Shown: piece by piece, positions 1 through 11,279 of the stretch | Numbering within the stretch: the stretch's first letter is position 1 | How the letters are laid out: each line of letters opens with the position of its first letter | Assembly: GCA_038049695.1 (NCBI GenBank) | Contig: CP142453.1 | Span: forward strand, 2,621,501-2,685,500 | Direction: 5' to 3' | From: Cinnamomum chago | Lineage: Eukaryota; Streptophyta; Magnoliopsida; Laurales; Lauraceae | Length of the DNA: 64,000 nt | The notes under the pieces: model-generated | Seen by the model: only the letters and a program-made list of their open reading frames with translations | Databases searched by the model: none | Told to the model about the DNA's origin: nothing | Program-made: the position numbers and the translations under genes

Positions 1-121
1 AGACATCCTTCCATTTTTTCCAGTTCCAACATTACCAGCCTTTGGAAGAAGTGGGGAACAGAGTGATTGTGGTAGGCGGGACGCAGAGTCTCACTCTTTA
101 GTTCCAGGGGCATATACTTTA

Positions 122-426
122 GAGCCCGTTTAGCACTTTACTAATACAATATAAGTCAAGTAAAGTCTCCATTTTTCAAACAAGATGTCACATCATATTC
201 ACTTTATTCAAAATTCCTCCCATCTTTTTCATACAAAAAGTCAAAAAACAACTACCTTTATCCACTAAAATACAAAAATACTCAACTCTTTCATACGAAA
301 AGTAAAAAAGATTCCATAGCAAACAACTAAAAACAAAATACCATCATAACCCACTTATATTTTATTCTTTCTTCAAAATCAACTTTACTTAACTTGACTC
401 AATTAGTAGAGTTACCAAACGGACCC
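122..426. mobile_element. Tourist-like MITE in exon 6 of copy A
   Basis: About 305 bp, bounded by TTA target duplications at 119-121 and 427-429. The ends are inverted: GAGCCCGTTTAGCA on the left, and GGGTCCGTTTGGTA when the right end is read on the other strand; the similarity continues inward through CTACTAAT. Copies B, C and D lack it at this point of exon 6, so the empty site is known. A 3-bp TTA duplication and GGGYCCGTTTGG-like ends fit PIF/Harbinger (Tourist) MITEs. It has no coding capacity. It interrupts the C-terminal tail of copy A. Confidence 0.85.
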
Positions 427-765
427 TTATGGATCATGCTTGATGGCATGATTCCTCCCTTCCAAAGGCCTGAATCCGTTCCAATACCTACCACTTCTGT
501 CATGGATGGACGGATTCTTGGGTAAGGGCCGAGACACTGGAAAATGAGTTGAGCAGCCAGATCTGCACCTTGGGACGAGTGCTGGCCTTCAAGCTGCCGG
601 TCCATCATCTGCGATACCTTCGTCCGATCAGATAGATGTAGTTGTGCTCAATTTATCAAATTCTGTTGCCCACTTAGACAGTTATTGGGGTAAAGTGCTG
701 GCATGAAAGCATCTCGAGCAACACAACCCCAAAAGAATATACGTCGCTCTTCTCGTACAGATGGC

Positions 766-2523
766 CTGGTTGATGTTGATGGAGACACACTTGTCATTGT
801 TCAGATCAAAGAAATTTCAACCATTTGAGATATTTTTCAAGAAAGAAAGAAATTATATTGTTCTATGACCAAAATGAATGAAGTAACGATCGTTATTAGC
901 TCTTTAAACTTTTTATTTGAATAACTGTTAAAGCAAGTGATAAGGAGGGTCGGACCTTGGAGGTCACCATAAAACCCACTATCAACCCCACGTATTCACC
1001 CACAAATAAATTTTATTTCAATAGGATTTGGTCCCACCGTCGGATTGAACATATGTAATTAATTGTGATTAATAGATATGATTAATCATGCATGCATAAA
1101 ATCGCATTATTCATCGTTTGGCCAATCGTATGGTGGGGAAATCTCTTATTGGAGTAAAATTTGCGAGCATCCCTTACATGATCATAAGGCCGTTCACCTT
1201 GAGCAACTTAGATTTTCAATAGGCGGGCCGGCTTTCTAGGTTGCACTCCTTCAACTCAGAAATTCTCAATAGTTGATTAGTTTCGCACTAAAATCAACTC
1301 ATATTGAAATGAAATTTGAGATATCAGAAGGTGAGACTAAGGGTCTAAAATGGGTTGTGCCGGCTCAGTCATCTTGGCTTGTGAATCTTCATGGGTCCAA
1401 TCGTGACGTGCCCAACTCTACAAGGGTTCGAGCCATCACGGCTCAAGGCGTGACTTGCGTAGTGCTGTGCTGAGTTGGGCCATGCCACCAACGGTCCGGC
1501 CCACGTGCCCTTCCTATTTTTTTTTTATATTATTTTGTATAATACTTTTATATAAATTAAAAGAGACTTTATAGACTTTTAAGATTTTTAACCTTGAAAT
1601 ATAGTTGATATTACTAAAACAAATACACAAACATTAATACTAATTTAAAAATAAATAATAAAATTTTAATTATTTAAAGTTTTAATTTCGTTTTTATAAA
1701 AAATTAGTATTTATTTTATATAAATAATGGGCCGTGCTTCGGCCCAAGCGCCCTAACCCGGCACGATAGGACCAACACTATGGGCCGTGCTCTGCCGTCC
1801 CATGGCTCAGATGTTGACTGTCAATGGCCCACGCCAAGCCACATCCTGTTGACTTTTGTGCTGGGTCGTGCCTGGCCTGTGGGACTTGATATTTTGAAGT
1901 CCTGAAAGTGAAAATTTCCCCATTAGGAGTTTATAATAGTGAGTTTTAACAATGTGTCCTCCAAAAATAGTCAACAAATGTTGACTGAAACTATATCGGC
2001 AAGGCCTTCCAATTCACCTAACCTGTTCACAAATACCTCCACAAGGCTCTATGGCCATCCATTGTGATTGAAGTGAGTTTCTCTTTCTAGCTATATTTCT
2101 AGACAAAGACCACTTACAAAACCTAATTCAAATACAAAGATGACTTCGACAAGGAAATATCATGATGTTTCACTACTTCTGCAATATATGAACGTGCAAC
2201 AGTTCATACAGGGAATGAAAAATTCTCAAGCGTATAATGAATGAACAGTTCAGAGAAAACTGAACTGGTGAACAACCCAAACCGGCCCTAATTACCAAAC
2301 GAAAATACCAAATGCCACAGCCAAGAATTTTGAGAAATTCCCAGTTCTGCTGATTCAGTTGTTTGATGTACAAAGCAAAACCTGCTGGTTGGTATTAAAA
2401 ACATTGCTTCTCACCAGTGAAGTAGGCATACAGAATAATTTTGGATGAAGATAAACCACAAACAACATCCACCCATGCATAAAACTAGAAAGCAAATTAA
2501 GATTAGTTTAAAATAAAGCCAGT
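766..2523 (-). other. Intron 5 of copy A, left part
   Basis: This matches intron 5 of copies B-E at about 766-970 and 1905-2520. Between them lies roughly 930 bp that the sister copies lack. The distal half of this insert (about 1340-1870) is rich in GGGCCGTGC and GGCCC repeats flanking an AT-rich centre, the same composition as the hAT-like elements at 5865-6311 and 23034-26139, so it is probably another non-autonomous hAT relative. I could not fix its ends. No coding sequence is seen. Confidence 0.55.
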
Positions 2524-3634
2524 TGATGAGAGCCTAAAATGTACCATTTAGACCCCTCAGTTTAGACTTTGATATACATTCCGATGAGTTTAATTAGTCT
2601 AATTATGTTATTTTTATATTTACATGTTAATTCTTAGGAGCATTGGGAAGAAATTTGTGCAAAACAAAACAAAATTGGAGAAAAATGCGAAAATCCAAAA
2701 AAAACGGAGCTTACTGGCTCCGGGCGTCCGGACGCCCAGTCACAGAGAGGCACAGGATGAAATATTTTCCTGGCGTCCGGACGCCCGAACCGTCTTAAGA
2801 GGTCGTCTCTCCGCGTTTTTACAAGGTTTTCATCCCAAAACCTATAAATAAAAGCCCTAATCTTGTTTTAGAGTCAATCGACATTAGAAAGAAGTTGTAG
2901 AGGCTATTCTGGGAGCTTTGGAAGAGCATCAATGGGGACTTCGTCAGGGATTCTTCGCCAATCGTCTTCCATGAGTAACCAAATCTTCATCTTAGGGTTG
3001 TGATGAAACCCTAGTTTTGTGTTTATGGTGATGTATAGGTTCTAGGGTTTTATCTTAAATGCTTTGATTATATGACATTGATGTTATCCATTGTTGGATT
3101 ATTCTATTAATGCAAGATCTCTTTTTGGTATTTTATTCTTGTAGTTTGGAATACCGAGTCATATAATATGGTGCTTGAATGTGTGTGGAGTTAAAGGTAA
3201 AATAATCTATACCTTAGAGATAGGTTATACCCAGATCTAAACCCACACCCCTTATTTGTTGACTCTGTGAAGGTTTGTAGCCCGAACAGGTCTTGAAAGC
3301 ATTAATAGTGAAACCCTATATCTATATTTGCCATTGCACGAGGCTATAGTGGATTCATACCCTAAGACTTTTCTCTGATTAGATCAAAACCTTGTCTTTC
3401 AATTTGTTAATTTAGGAATTACAACCAATCAAATCAATACTTCGTTTTCTAATAGGATTAGTTTAAGAATCAGAACTTTATTTTCTATTAGGATTATATT
3501 AGGAATTTAGGAAACAATACAACTTAGCCTTTTTGTCCCAGTGGATACGATACTCGGTTAACATCTTTGTTTTTTGTAAGCAGAGATAGTAGCGGAGAAT
3601 AATTTATATTTACAACCCAATTTTAGGACGGTCA
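2524..3634 (+). mobile_element. Solo LTR in intron 5 of copy A
   Basis: 1111 bp, begins TGATGAG and ends GGTCA, flanked by perfect 5-bp target duplications CCAGT at 2519-2523 and 3635-3639. The sister copies continue straight through this point (for example C at about 20410). Inside there is a TATA-like TATAAATA at 2843-2850 and, upstream of it, two CpG palindromes: GGGCGTCCGGACGCCC at 2722-2737 and GGCGTCCGGACGCC at 2772-2785. No internal region or second LTR is present, so it is a solo LTR left by recombination. The TGATGAG start and the right-end sequence suggest a Gypsy-type element; the family is inference. Confidence 0.85.
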
Positions 3635-4183
3635 CCAGTCCACTACAGCGTGAACACTTAAAAATCAACACAAAAATCACAAGAGCTTGTAGCCATGAAG
3701 GTTGCTACCAAAAACTGATCTTACCTTTAACCACATATTCAGGAGCTGCAAAACCATAGGCGCCCATGACACATGTGGAGACATGTGAATTTTCACCATG
3801 CGGAGGACCATTCCTCACTAACCCAAAATCAGAAATTTTTGCATTATAGTTCTGCAGAAGATTAAAAAAGAGGGGGAAAAAGCAAACTAAGATATCAACC
3901 ATAAAACAACCCACCCACCCACCCCCAAAACATAAAATAAAAATAAAAACAACACATTTCTCTATACCAAGAAATCAGGATGGAAGAGTTTACCGAATCA
4001 AGCAATATATCAAATGGTTTAAGACTACGATATATGAATTTCCTTTTTGAACACTGTAAGAATGCAAGGCCCCGAGCTGCACCTATTGCTATCTTGAGCC
4101 GTATGCTCCATGAAAATGATTCAAAGGTTGAACATCCTACATACAGAGCATCATTTTAGAAACATGAATAATGGAGGCGATTC

Positions 4184-4189
<6 letters not shown>

Positions 4190-4219
<30 letters not shown>
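4190..4219. repeat. (AT)n microsatellite in intron 3 of copy A
   Basis: A run of alternating A and T of about 28 bp. Similar (AT)n runs occur near 35200-35225, 38475-38512 and 50095-50123. Confidence 0.9.
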
Positions 4220-4226
<7 letters not shown>

Positions 4227-4749
4227 AAGAAAAGAAAAGATGCAGCTCAGACTTGTCTGGAATGTACCTGTGCAAGGTTGACACAACATTTTATAGTGTT
4301 CCACAATGATAAATAGATCATATGCAGGTAACATAACTGTAACTTCCAAATGCAAGAAAGTAAAATATGCATTGTATAGATACATTGTTGGATCAGAACT
4401 ATCAACAAGATTTGAGAATTGAGGCCGCTTGCTTTGCTCCAAAATAAAAGTTGAGTAGTTCACTATGATAAGAAAATTGACTGTTCCAATGGCATGGGTG
4501 TTTGCATGGAGATGCATAAGTCGGTTATAGCCATAATTTTTCAAAACATATGTATGTGAATCTATGTGGTAGGGTTTATAACTTTGTAACCCGTAATCTG
4601 ATGAGGAAGTATAATAACGATTATGAAAATGATAACATTATTGTGACAGCTGTTAGAAATTCAAGTGTTTCTCTCAAACATGACAAAAACACATATAGGA
4701 GTTGGGGCACACAACACAGCCACATGCAATGCTCTTGAGGTGTTTCCAA

Positions 4750-5030
4750 TTATTATATATTAAGCTAGTAGGTTTTGGCTTCAATTTGGACCGTCGGTTA
4801 TCATTGTGAACCACAGTTATATAACTACTCATGTAATTATCCACTCATTTTTCCATCAAACTACTCGTGTTTTAGTTGTTCATATGTAACTATACCATTT
4901 TTGCTCCAATTTCTCTATTTTTTATTTTATCTAACTTGTCTTATAGAAAGGGATAAATTTTTTTTTAATATGTGATTATTTATTTTGCAGTGCATGGAGA
5001 TACCGTGTGGAGCACAGATTATTGGGCTAG
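4750..5030 (+). mobile_element. Short non-autonomous Helitron in intron 3 of copy A
   Basis: 281 bp inserted between A and T relative to copies C and D, which read directly from GTTTCCA into TTAAACC. The 5' end is TTATTATATATTAAGC. The 3' end has a short GC hairpin (CCGTGTGGAGCACAG) followed by ATTATTGGGCTAG and then T. A hairpin about 10 bp before a terminal CTAG, insertion into AT and no target duplication are hallmarks of Helitrons. The start resembles the Helitrons at 8320-9071 and 35280-36338. It has no coding capacity. Confidence 0.8.
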
Positions 5031-5864
5031 TTTAAACCATTAAGACAAGAGCGACTCTCTAATTTCCTATTGAATGATAAAACTTACATTGGGATAAGTT
5101 TTCACCAATTGAAACAGGATTTTCTTGATCCAACCAACTACAGTTAATTACAATTACAATATTAATATTGTTTGCTGCTTACCTCCGGAAAGGCGGTTTG
5201 CCAGACTCCCAAGAAGACTCCCTCTTGGCATGAATTCGTATACAAGTACTAGTTCTTTGTCTTCCTCACAGTGTCCCAAGAGTCTCACAATGTTTGGATG
5301 AGAAAGGCTCCCCAAGTTGTTCACCTCTGACTGCAAAAAGGAACATGGACAAGTAAAATAAAAGCACACACCAGCCGAATTAAAATCGTGAAATTACAAA
5401 AATAAATAAAATAACATGTATTTATGCAGAAGCATGAACAAAATGAGAGAAAGAAATGTGTGTTTTTTCGAGAAACGATCATAATAGTAACTATGGGAGA
5501 CATCTTACATCATAGTTTTATTTCTGGAAATAAAATCAGAAATTTCAGTAAAGGATAATTTGTTGGCATGATATGAATCCCTAGGAATTCATTACAAAAT
5601 GGGTTACCGACAAAAAAATAGAAAACAAACGATTAGTAAAGAGGTGAGGGGTGAAGAATATAAAGTATAGTAGGAAATGAGACAATTTAATATCCTAAGG
5701 TGACGGGTGAGTAATCTCTTTCCTTCATTTTCCATAAAAAGGGATATAATTTTATGGCCATTAATGAGATTTCAACTTTATTTCTTCAATTTTAACCACT
5801 TTTAAGAATATATTTCTTAAAATTCCTAGGAATTTTAATTGCAAGAAACCAAATGGGCCCTATA

Positions 5865-6311
5865 TTGAGGTGAAAATTGGGCCGTGCCGTGCCACCCACG
5901 GGCCGGCCCACATGGCTCTTCTAATTAAATTCTTTTTATAGAAATTGGAAAAGACATTATGGACTTTGAGTTCTTAAATTGAAATAAAGTTGAAACTATT
6001 AAAATAAATGCACAAACATTTATCCTAATTTACAAATGAATAATAAAATTTTCATTATTTTTAATTAAATATCTTATTTAAATAAAAAATTCAAACTTTT
6101 TATATATATGGGCCATGCATGCCATGTTGTGCATCGGTACAGGCACCTCGCTCGGCACGGCTAAGAACTTGGGCCGTGCCGTGCTATAGCCTAGGCTCCT
6201 TGGTCTAGCACTAGCACGGCCCATCTTTTGGGTCGCATCATACCGGGCTTGCCTAGACAACACGGCCGATGGATAGGCATGGTCCAGGGCCTGACCCATT
6301 TTTCACCTCTA
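5865..6311. mobile_element. Non-autonomous hAT-like element, intron 2 of copy A
   Basis: 447 bp between perfect 8-bp target duplications GCCCTATA (5857-5864 and 6312-6319). Terminal inverted repeats are of the form TAGAGGTGAAAA, with the left first bases mutated. Subterminal regions are rich in GGGCCGTGCC and its complement, with an AT-rich core. The same insertion, same target duplication, occurs in copy D at 47695-47948, and a 7-bp right-end scar remains in copy C near 22402. Copy E has the empty site. An 8-bp duplication fits the hAT superfamily. Confidence 0.85.
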
Positions 6312-6419
6312 GCCCTATACAACATATATCTTTGTTTTTTTGTTTTTGTTTTTTGTTTTTTTTTCCTTTTTCCCTCAAACTTAGCCAAACGAATATTGGA
6401 TTGATTGGAAAATACCTGC

Positions 6420-6800
6420 TAGGGGTGTACACGGATCAAATTAGTGTGGATTGAGCCAAATCCGTCACCAATTCGTTATCTAAGAATTGATGGATTTATA
6501 ATCCGTCAATTGATCCGATCCGATCCATGGCGTTTCAATTCGTTCAATCTAATGTTAAAAGAAATATATCAAACATGCTGTGAAAGATTTTATATTGGGC
6601 CCCTTAAAAAAAAATTATTTTATATTTAGACCCTTAATTTTTTTATTTATATTTAATATCAACGGATCGAATCGGATTATATCCGCAGATTGAGGATGAA
6701 ATCTATCACCAATCCATTGCTAACATATTATAAGAAATTCAATCCGTTTAGCTTGTAATCGGATTGATTTTACAGATCATGATTTTTTTGTGCACCCCTA
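6420..6800. mobile_element. MITE inserted at the exon 2 splice donor of copy A
   Basis: 381 bp with terminal inverted repeats TAGGGGTGTACA (left) and TAGGGGTGCACA (right end read on the other strand). It is flanked by AAATACCTGC (6410-6419) and AATTACCTGC (6801-6810), a duplicated target with one mismatch; the exact length of the duplication (8-10 bp) is uncertain. The target contains the exon 2 donor, so on the minus strand CAG|GTA exists on both sides of the element. TAGGGGTG ends suggest hAT. No coding capacity. Confidence 0.82.
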
Positions 6801-7040
6801 AATTACCTGCCACTCTTTCCTTCCGTGGAAGTCGTCTGAATTCAGTTTCTTAATAGCAATAGCCATCCCACTTCCTGCCTCGGTTGGTGCAAATGTCGTA
6901 TTATCAATCCAACCCTTGAAAACCGTTCCAAAACGTCCTTTCCCAATAACCGTATCAGGCCGGAAATTCCCGGTCGCCGCCTTCAAATCTGCAAAAGTGA
7001 AAATCCTTGAGTTGGGAGTGGAAAGGATCTGCCCGTTTGG

Positions 7041-7202
7041 AAGGATCCCCTGTTCGGAAGAACCAGGGGTATCCACGAGCGGGGGCGGAAGGGGGGCGGA
7101 GGAAGAGGAAAGGGAGAGGGAGGGCCCATCTGCCCCCGCGCGTGAAGGCCCTGATTCTTCCAAACAGGGATCCCCTGTTTGGACGAAACAGGGGATCCTC
7201 TT
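7041..7202. mobile_element. GC-rich 162-bp MITE inside exon 2 of copy A
   Basis: Bounded by an exact 8-bp duplication CCGTTTGG at 7033-7040 and 7203-7210. The ends are inverted: AAGGATCCCCTGTTCGG on the left, and AAGAGGATCCCCTGTTTCG when the right end is read on the other strand. The middle is unusually GC-rich. Insert plus duplication is 170 nt, not a multiple of three, so the N-terminal part of copy A is out of frame with its kinase domain. Copy D has no insert at this point. The 8-bp duplication suggests hAT; family not certain. Confidence 0.85.
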
Positions 7203-7535
7203 CCGTTTGGGAAAACCTCATCCAAACGGCTCAAAAACGCACTCCTAGTTCCCGAATGCGTCCCTTCATTGCTCGCGTTCTGTGCATTCCCTGAACAGAG
7301 GATTTGAAGAGAACCCATGTGAGAGGTCCGTGAATCAAAATGAGAGCAGAAAACAGAGCAGCACATGAAAAAACAGAGTTACAGAGAAAATATTGTATTT
7401 GAAAGAAATCACATGTACGCAAAAGGAGAAAGGGATTTTGAGAAAGCAACTCATGTCAGGTTTTGCTTCTATACCACGAAGATAGAAGGACCCAGAAGAA
7501 GAGACAGAAAAAAAAGATGAATTCTTCCCATAACC

Positions 7536-7537
<2 letters not shown>

Positions 7538-7582
<45 letters not shown>
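7538..7582. repeat. (GA)n microsatellite in intron 1 of copy A
   Basis: About 22 uninterrupted GA units. The corresponding part of intron 1 in copies D and E carries only a few GA units, so the array expanded in copy A. Confidence 0.95.
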
Positions 7583-7586
<4 letters not shown>

Positions 7587-8036
7587 ATAGATATCTTGAA
7601 TTACTCAAACTAGGAACTGAAAAGGCAAGAAAACAATCCATATGAAAAACTAACTAGAGTTTTAGAGGAAGAGGAAGAAAAGCTCATCTGGGTTTATCAA
7701 AAAATCTGATTTTTTTGTTCCTTCTTCTTCCCTTTTTTTCATTACCTGGGCTTGATGGTCTGGTCGAGCAGGAACTGCTACTGCTGGACGAGTCAAATTG
7801 CGGTATCCAGAAATTTCCCATCTCTCTTTCTGTCCTCGCTTCGGTATATCAAGTTGCAACTTCCTGAAAAATAAAGTAGAAATCTCTCTCTCTCTCTCGC
7901 TCTCACATAGGAAGTAGGAAGAAAGAGAAGGGAAGATACAGAAGAAACAGTGCGCTGATATTACAGTCGTCAATGCCGTGGTCTCCGAATATTTTACTTT
8001 GGTTTCAATTATTATTCTCTTACTAAAGCAATACAG

Positions 8037-8319
8037 TCTGATAACCCGTGATAAGCACGGTAACTCCTTGTACAGTAAAAGTAAATAATTACATATTAAA
8101 AAAATTACATCTTTTCATAACATAAATTGGATGAAACAGAAATAGAGAAATTGAAGCAAAATTGATATATTTATTTAGGAACAACTTATCCATGAGTGGT
8201 GATGAAAAAATTAGCGGGTAGCTGCATGAGTAATTACTATATAACCGTCGGTCAAAATAATAACCCACGGTCAAATTTTCAAAATTGAAGCCAAAACCTT
8301 CTAGCTTAATATAGTATAA
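8037..8319 (-). mobile_element. Helitron-like element H3 (3' end degenerate)
   Basis: The third of three head-to-tail copies upstream of copy A. The 5' end abuts the 3' end of the next copy and reads TTATACTATATTAAGC on the minus strand. The lower end has the hairpin CCGTGCTTATCACGG, but the expected terminal CTAG is not intact. No coding capacity. Confidence 0.6.
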
Positions 8320-8684
8320 CTAGCATAATTACCCGTGCTCAGTACGGATATGACAAACATTGCAATTTAAATATTAATTTATAAAAAAAATCCATAGCTT
8401 TTTTAGAAAGAAAGCAAAAGAAATTTTTTTTGTGTATGTAATTATGTAATCCAATAGTTGGTATCATAGAATGAAAAAAATGAGAATTGAAGTAGAAATT
8501 GAATGATAGAGTTCGGATTGAAATAAAGTCTTTGAAAAATGAAAAAGAAAAGAAACGAAAAGTGGAGAGCAGTTATGAGTGGTTATGATAAAGAGATAAA
8601 GAAGATAGTTGATGTAACTTCCGGTCAAAATTATAACTAACAGTCAAAATTGAATCCAAAAACACCTAGCTTAATATATTATAA
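8320..8684 (-). mobile_element. Helitron-like element H2
   Basis: About 365 bp. The minus-strand 5' end is TTATAATATATTAAGC; the 3' end is the hairpin CCGTACTGAGCACGG followed by GTAATTATGCTAG and T. It is directly adjacent to H1 and H3 in the same orientation. Hairpin plus terminal CTAG and no target duplication are Helitron features; the TT rather than TC start is atypical. Confidence 0.75.
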
Positions 8685-9071
8685 CTAGCACAATAACCCG
8701 TGCTGAGCACGGATATGGCCAACATTGCAATTTAAATACTCGTGCATTAAAAAGTTCATAGATTTTAGAGAAAAAAAGCTAAAGAATATGAAGGTTATGA
8801 GAGTACCTTATTATGCAATTCAAGAGCTAGTAGCATGAAGAGGAGAATTTGAGTAGAAAGGGAAATGCAGAACTTGGATTAAAATGGAGCTTTTGCAATA
8901 AAATAAAAGTGGAGAGTGGTTATAAGTGGTTTTGACTTTTGATTATAATGAGATAAAGTGGGTAGTTGTATGAGTGGGGAGAGAAGTTTTGAAAACCGAA
9001 TGACTTGCAGTCAAAATTACAACCGCCTGTCAAAATTGAATCCAAAAACCTCCTAGCTTAATATAGTATAA
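8685..9071 (-). mobile_element. Helitron-like element H1
   Basis: About 387 bp. The minus-strand 5' end is TTATACTATATTAAGC; the 3' end is the hairpin CCGTGCTCAGCACGG followed by GTTATTGTGCTAG and T. Its 3' end sits exactly at the 5' end of H2. The internal sequence is similar to H2, for example the stretch encoding AAGTGGAGAGTGGTTATAAG. Confidence 0.78.
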
Positions 9072-11279
9072 TTGGTTACAAAGCAGTTACACAAAAAAAT
9101 CTTCTAATCTCTCTTTCCTTTACCCACATCAACAATTGGGTTTAATTTATTACTTCAAAATACATGTCAATTTTTTATTTCTTTTTGAATCAATAGTTGC
9201 ATCTCTTAAAAAATAAAATACCCATTTCATATCTTAAAACAATTTCTCCACTAAAACTATTCATCACATCAACTATGGACATTTCTTTTCCACACATCTC
9301 CCAACCAACCTCCCTCTTTGTGTCCCTTTATTCTAACTCAAAAATGGATAAGACCCAGATGAGGCAATTGCAGTGTAGAATTAAAGATGGATAAAACCCA
9401 GATGAGGCAAATGGAATGTAGAATCTGCAAGGCACAAAATCAAAATATGTTTACAAGAAGACAAAAAAGGTGAGAAAGAGGCAATTTTATTTTATATATT
9501 TTATATAAATGGATTTATATGAAAAGGATATTAACTTTCATATATTAATATTCAGGTTATATAGGACTTGTATCGCACAAGTCCTTCATGCTAGTTCAAT
9601 ATTAATGATAAACATAGTGGAAATTACAGGAAAAATAAGTAGGAAAGGGTCCTCCAGCTAATTTTTGCTTTTGTTTAAGAATGATATCCACGCCAATCTG
9701 TTAACCTACTCCACTCAATATCGTCTACCAGATAAAAGCGAAGTCTTTAGTGATAAATTACTAATTAATTTGTTTGATCATGGAAGTAGATGGAAAGATT
9801 TATATGAAATCTACCTATTCGTAGTAGAAAGAATTTTGACTTCGTGAGATCATCCATCCATTACCCTAAAATTTAATGGTTCGGAGACAGTATTTTATTA
9901 TGGTTTTTATTAAATAATGAGGAAAAGTGGGAGGAGTATCAAATTTGGACTTATCACTATTAATAGGGTATTATGTGTGGAAAAAACTTAAAGTAAGCCC
10001 CATGACAAAAATAAGAAATAAAAAGAGATGGATAATGGGCATTTTTAAAGTGGGGTGTAGTGGTGAATTCTTATGTACATATCAAGTGTTGGGGCCCACA
10101 TAGGAGCCCCACCAATAAAGGGAAGCTAGGGGATTGGACATTCTCAATGGATTCTACCTGCCTATAAAATATTAGGATCATCAAATTTATCCTAACTCAC
10201 TATTTCTCTGTGCCTCTGAATTTTAACAGTTTTAAAATCCATTTTTTCTCAATTTAATCATGTGGTCAATTTTATTTAGATTGGTGTAAAATTTGATAGA
10301 TCATGGTGGTTCCAACCTTACAAAGCTGGATAAGGCCCACCCAGGGTGTCATTGATGATGATGGGACCAGAGGGATAGAAAGATCCTAATGAATAGGGCC
10401 CAGATATTAAATTCAAAGTTAATCTCGTGCCTCAAACCCCCTTGATTCATAGCCTACGAGTCCAATGGTCCAGTCCTTAGTGAGTGCAAACCCGGGGTCC
10501 ACTAATTCCTTGAGGGTAGGGTAAGGGGCATACTTAACTAAATTTGTCAAGTTATGGATCCTTGATTTTTTTTTTTTTTTTTTTTCCTAATCACCCCCAC
10601 AAGAATCTCCTCGTTAATTGTCAATTTGACTAATAGTTTATTTTGAGAGTTTAAGGAGTATCATGTTATAGATGGGGCTCGCTGAAGCCACTAATATACC
10701 AAGGATGCTCCTGCCTTCCACAAATTTATCTTGCTGTTAATTGTATTAATTAAGAACTCAAAGCTCGCAACAAAAGGTAGATGAAAAATACATATAAATT
10801 AATTCATGATGAAATGAACTCCATCTAGGATTACTAAGGAGGTGAGAGGAGAAGTTTATAAGGTGGAGATACAAATGGGCCTCGACTTTCCAACATAATG
10901 GCTGGGTATCCATTTCTCATCTTCCCTTCAATTTCCATAGAGAGGAGGTTATTTGTGTATATTTCTTGATATTCACCTTTTTTTCTTCATTTTTAGCCGC
11001 TTATAAATATACAATCTTAGATATTCAATTATATGAAACACACAGGCTTTGAAGGAAATGTAAGCTTATTCTACTCCATGGTAAAATTGTTCATTGATAC
11101 AAATCACCAGATCCACAATTCATAATTAACGAGAAAAAAATAACAATAACAATGATATTTAATTTTTTTACACAAGTTGTCCAATAAGCACAAACAATTG
11201 GACATGCACATATATAGCACTGTCATCACTTCAGAACTGTTCATGTTGAAATAGATTACCTCAATTTTGAAAATAGCTT
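9072..11279. other. Non-genic spacer between the Helitrons and copy B
   Basis: No gene is recognised. A dispersed segment at about 10025-10500 (with CCCCACCAATAAAG near its start) recurs at about 41628-42085 and, more weakly, 50750-51100. A poly-T run lies near 10567-10586. From about 11050 the sequence is the 3' flank of copy B, matching the 3' flanks of C, D and E. Confidence 0.6.

Larger units (their letters stand above)
1..7821 (-). pseudogene. RLCK-VII kinase copy A, broken
   Basis: Receptor-like cytoplasmic kinase of the RLCK-VII/PBL type; family members are membrane-anchored Ser/Thr kinases acting below surface receptors. Exons, placed by homology to the intact copies and GT/AG borders: 7746-7821 (ATG 7819-7821, protein starts [10 protein letters not shown] then a Ser run), 6807-7290, 5183-5330, 3994-4136, 3725-3851, and 765 down to the window edge. 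Visible landmarks are the loop GKGRFG, the lysine in IAIKK, DFG and APEY. Damage: a 170-nt insertion shifts exon 2; the catalytic loop reads YRSLK, so the catalytic Asp is Ser; exon 6 is frameshifted, with a stop at 674-676 shortly after EMLS, and carries a MITE. Exon 3 has a 12-nt in-frame duplication (GSLLGSL). The true 3' end lies outside the window. A translated product is unlikely. Confidence 0.87.

Noticed and set aside
6916-7366. Several overlapping open frames of 88-127 codons on both strands
   Set aside because: They are created by the GC-rich MITE inserted in exon 2 of copy A; the real exon frame there is the minus-strand kinase frame.
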